Positions 61,528-64,000 of a stretch of DNA of 64,000 bases are shown here, one piece after another. The notes below the pieces were generated by a model. The model saw only the letters and a program-made list of their open reading frames with translations. It was not told the DNA's origin and did no database searches. Both the position numbers and the translations under genes were made by a program. The stretch lies in assembly GCF_016595465.1 (NCBI RefSeq), contig NZ_JAENIK010000001.1:1-64000 (forward strand), written 5' to 3'. Every line of letters begins with the position of its first letter. The first letter of the stretch is position 1. This DNA comes from Luteolibacter yonseiensis (GTDB taxonomy: Bacteria; Verrucomicrobiota; Verrucomicrobiia; Verrucomicrobiales; Akkermansiaceae).

Positions 61528-63852
61528 TCAGGGCGCGCCTTGCTCGATCACGTCAAGCACCGCGGCGGCGGCTCCCGTTCCATCGGAGGGAACCTCATGG
61601 TAGATGGGGTCCTTGCCGGGCGGAGCGGTGATGGCCGCATAGTAGTCGTGCATGATGCGGTAGAACGGTTCCGGAATGGCTCCGTCCTGCACGGCCACCG
61701 CGCCGATCCGCACTCCAAGCGTCTGCGCCTGGAGCGCGAGCTGGTGTGCCTGGTATTCGTCCGATGCCACGTTCGTGAGCGTCTCATCCTCCACGAACAC
61801 ATCATTTCCACCGCTCGGGAGGGCGTCCGTGATCAGGATCACCACCTTGGTGGCGGTGCTGCGGAAGGGCGTGCTGAATCCGTTCGAGACGTTCAGGATA
61901 TGCTTCAGGCAGACGTCCGTGCTTTCCGGTGTGCCGCCTCCACCGCCGGCGGTAATGGCGTTCAGCGCGGTGGTGAAGGCGGTGCCGTTCAGCGATGCGA
62001 AGAGAACCCTCTTGTTGGATCCCTCCGTGTCCGGAGTCACCAGCGCGAGGCGGTAGTTGTGGCCCGAGGAAACGTCGATGTCGCCGATGATGTCCTGGAG
62101 TTCCGCCCGGATGTTGTTGATCGCTCCGGACATCGATCCGGTGTTGTCGAGAACGAACGCGACGTCCATCGGCCCGATGACCGGGAGATCGATCGGTGTC
62201 GCGGAAACGATGTCCGACGGCGCCGACTCCACCTTATGACCCCAGTTGTCCTTGAGGACCACCGTGACGTAATACCAGTAGGTCGTGCCGTTGGTCAGCC
62301 CGCGGTCCACCGCTCCGTAAGGGGTGCGGTTGAGGTTGTCCCCCACGTCCGTGAACGGTCCGGTGGCGGACGTCGAGCGGTAGATGTTGTAGTGGTCGAA
62401 GGAGGTCCCCCATTCGAGCCCGAAGGCATCCCACGTCAGGACGACACGCTGGTAGCGCCCCTCGGCCGCCAGACCCGTGAGGGCGGGCAGGGAGGTGATC
62501 ACCGTCAGATCCGTCGAGTGGCTGATGCTTCCGCTTGCGACGGTGACGGTGTAGGTGCCGGGCGTGGCGTTCGAGGTGAACAGGCCGGTGCCCGTGTTGA
62601 TCGTCCCGCCGCCGGAGACACTCCACGTCACCGCGGAGGGGGCGATGGTGCTGCCGAACTGGTCGTAATAACTGACGGTGAACGGCAGTTGCGTGCCCGC
62701 GGCCGGCACCAGCAGGGTCGCCGGTGATTGGTCGATCTCCAGCCTGTCGAGCACCCGTGCGGCGACCGTGACCGTGGTGGTGGCCACTTTCGCGCCATGG
62801 GTGGCGGTGATGGTGAAGGTGCCCAACGTGCCGTTCGAGGTGAAGCTCGCGGAGTCGCCATAGGGGGTGATGGTTCCACCGCCGCTGACCGACCACGTGG
62901 TCCCGGAATAGATGTCGAACGAGTGTTCGTGCTGGTCGTAACCGTAGGCCTGGACATAGGTGCTTCCGGAAGGAGGGATCACCGGCGTGTCGGTGGTGGC
63001 CGTCAGCGTGGTCAGCACGGGAGTGTAAACCGTCACCGAGGTCTGGGCGCTGTGCGGTCCGCTCGTCGCGGTGACCGTGAAGGTTCCGGTGGCTCCGTTC
63101 GAGGTGAAGTAACCGTACTGTCCGCCCGGGGAGATGGTCCCGCCACCGCTCAGGCTCCAAGTGGTGCCGGACAGGTCGATGGCCGTTCCGGTGGCGTCGG
63201 TCCCCTTGACGAAGAAGGTCTCATAACCGTTCGCCGGAATGAACTCCTCGTGGGGGCCGAAGAAAATCCGCCCCCAGATATCGAAGCTGAACACCGCCTT
63301 GAGCTGTCCCAGGTTCGCCGCGGCGTAGTTCTCCGCGACAGGCGTGGTGGGCAGCCACGGATAATCCGAAGTCCAGCCGGAGGGATAGCCCTGGTTGATG
63401 AGGTTCTGCCTCGTGTCGTATCCGGCGGCCTTCAGGCGGTCGTAGAACGGCTTGGCCACGGCCTTCACCTGGCCCAGGTTCGCGGGCGCGTAGTTGTCCT
63501 CGGATTCCGTCGTCGAGTAGAACCCGTCGACGAGCGTGTCCACCTCGTCCCCGGGGCCGCCGGGAAGATAGGTCTGGAGATATTGCCGGGCTTTCAACGC
63601 GACATTCTTGAGCTGTCCGACGTTCACCGGCGCGTAGTTCTCACTCACGGCGTGCGACGCGGACGGGTCGATGATGTCGGTGTAGTCCTCGGCCCTCGTC
63701 CACCACGGCGGATCCGCCGCATGGGACAGGGAGACGGAGGCGAGGAGGATCGCGAGGATCCTGCCCGTGGTGTGGAGGCCCTTGGCAGGGCCGGTGCGTT
63801 CACGGTGGCCGCGCGGGCGCCGGAAGCTTGGGAAAAAGTTTTTACCAATCAT
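61528..63852 (-). CDS. secreted VWA-domain protein with Ig-like repeats
   Basis: A 774-residue exported protein. After the signal peptide (LAILLASVSLSHAA) there are three copies of the verrucomicrobial NYAPxNxGQLK motif (residues about 72, 117 and 175; NYAPVNVGQLKNVALKARQY is one). Three Ig-like modules with TWSVSGGGTI follow at about 220-440, then a fibronectin type III-like domain (FDHYNIYRSTSATGPF) at about 460-540. The von Willebrand A domain from about 545 has the MIDAS motif DNTGSMSG and a second metal ligand Asp in ITDALPSGG. It probably mediates adhesion or metal-dependent binding outside the cell. Confidence 0.88.
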   Translation of the reverse strand: MIGKNFFPSFRRPRGHRERTGPAKGLHTTGRILAILLASVSLSHAADPPWWTRAEDYTDIIDPSASHAVSENYAPVNVGQLKNVALKARQYLQTYLPGGPGDEVDTLVDGFYSTTESEDNYAPANLGQVKAVAKPFYDRLKAAGYDTRQNLINQGYPSGWTSDYPWLPTTPVAENYAAANLGQLKAVFSFDIWGRIFFGPHEEFIPANGYETFFVKGTDATGTAIDLSGTTWSLSGGGTISPGGQYGYFTSNGATGTFTVTATSGPHSAQTSVTVYTPVLTTLTATTDTPVIPPSGSTYVQAYGYDQHEHSFDIYSGTTWSVSGGGTITPYGDSASFTSNGTLGTFTITATHGAKVATTTVTVAARVLDRLEIDQSPATLLVPAAGTQLPFTVSYYDQFGSTIAPSAVTWSVSGGGTINTGTGLFTSNATPGTYTVTVASGSISHSTDLTVITSLPALTGLAAEGRYQRVVLTWDAFGLEWGTSFDHYNIYRSTSATGPFTDVGDNLNRTPYGAVDRGLTNGTTYWYYVTVVLKDNWGHKVESAPSDIVSATPIDLPVIGPMDVAFVLDNTGSMSGAINNIRAELQDIIGDIDVSSGHNYRLALVTPDTEGSNKRVLFASLNGTAFTTALNAITAGGGGGTPESTDVCLKHILNVSNGFSTPFRSTATKVVILITDALPSGGNDVFVEDETLTNVASDEYQAHQLALQAQTLGVRIGAVAVQDGAIPEPFYRIMHDYYAAITAPPGKDPIYHEVPSDGTGAAAAVLDVIEQGAP

Positions 63853-63925
63853 TGAATGGAAAAGGTGGGTGTTGGAGGGCGGCGGTGCGGTTGCCCGTTC
63901 GCCCCGGATGCCTTCCGGGTGTCGA

Positions 63926-64000
63926 TCAGTTGCCGAAGATTCCCATCAGGATGTCGCCCTGCCGTTCGCTCAGCGTGACCTTTCCGTTCAGCACGGCGTG
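63926..64000 (-). CDS. C-terminal end of an unidentified gene (partial)
   Basis: Only the last 24 codons are inside the window (HAVLNGKVTLSERQGDILMG, then IFGN, stop). The gene starts beyond the right edge and runs toward the VWA gene on the same strand. Too little is visible to name it. Confidence 0.6.
   Translation of the reverse strand, partial: HAVLNGKVTLSERQGDILMGIFGN

Overview
The window looks like a chromosomal segment of a GC-rich Verrucomicrobiota bacterium, probably near Luteolibacter or Haloferula. The evidence is four PEP-CTERM proteins ending in VPEP plus an RRRR-type tail, a CAAX-protease-related protein of the PEP-CTERM type, giant secreted proteins with thrombospondin type 3 and autotransporter-strand repeats, and the NYAPxNxGQLK repeat. 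No database search was possible, so the genus is an inference.

Layout. 1-480: minisatellites. 0.5-3.5 kb: small hypothetical genes, a PEP-CTERM gene, a repeat-rich hairpin region and a RhuM-like gene with an unusual tail. 3.6-6.1 kb: a structured repeat, a GATCC heptamer array and two PilT-type ATPases. 6.3-12.6 kb: an EF-Tu-domain-2-like small protein, a beta-class DNA methyltransferase, pyruvate kinase, and an aminotransferase-CPBP protease operon. 12.75 kb: tRNA-Tyr with a terminator. 13-15 kb: two PEP-CTERM genes around a 24-bp perfect palindrome. 15.3-23.7 kb: a three-gene secreted-protein operon with a dockerin-like domain at one end and a cohesin-like domain at the other. 23.9 kb: a vanadium haloperoxidase. 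25.2-29.2 kb: a PEP-CTERM gene and a histidine kinase/LuxR response regulator pair. 29.4-44.9 kb: four secreted or anchored proteins, including a 2287-residue protein built from three similar blocks. 45.2-47.6 kb: two alpha/beta-hydrolase lipoproteins. 47.8-49.7 kb: a LytTR/LytS pair. 50-55.1 kb: an RND efflux operon with a beta-barrel gene. 55.4-61.4 kb: small stress-type genes, a DNA ligase/exonuclease pair and a large block of repeats. 61.5-64 kb: a VWA-domain secreted protein and the end of another gene.

The two most unusual things are these. (1) A roughly 200-bp multi-hairpin repeat occurs in three tandem copies at 59.4-60.1 kb and as a diverged copy at 3.6 kb. Its stems show compensatory changes, and at both loci it is joined to a GATCC heptamer array that begins within about three bases of a gene's stop codon. 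(2) The 15.3-23.7 kb operon carries a cohesin/dockerin-like pair, suggesting a secreted complex.

Most of the coding capacity goes to exported proteins. Housekeeping genes (pyk, tRNA-Tyr, aminotransferase) are interspersed. No phage, transposase, CRISPR array or rRNA was seen.
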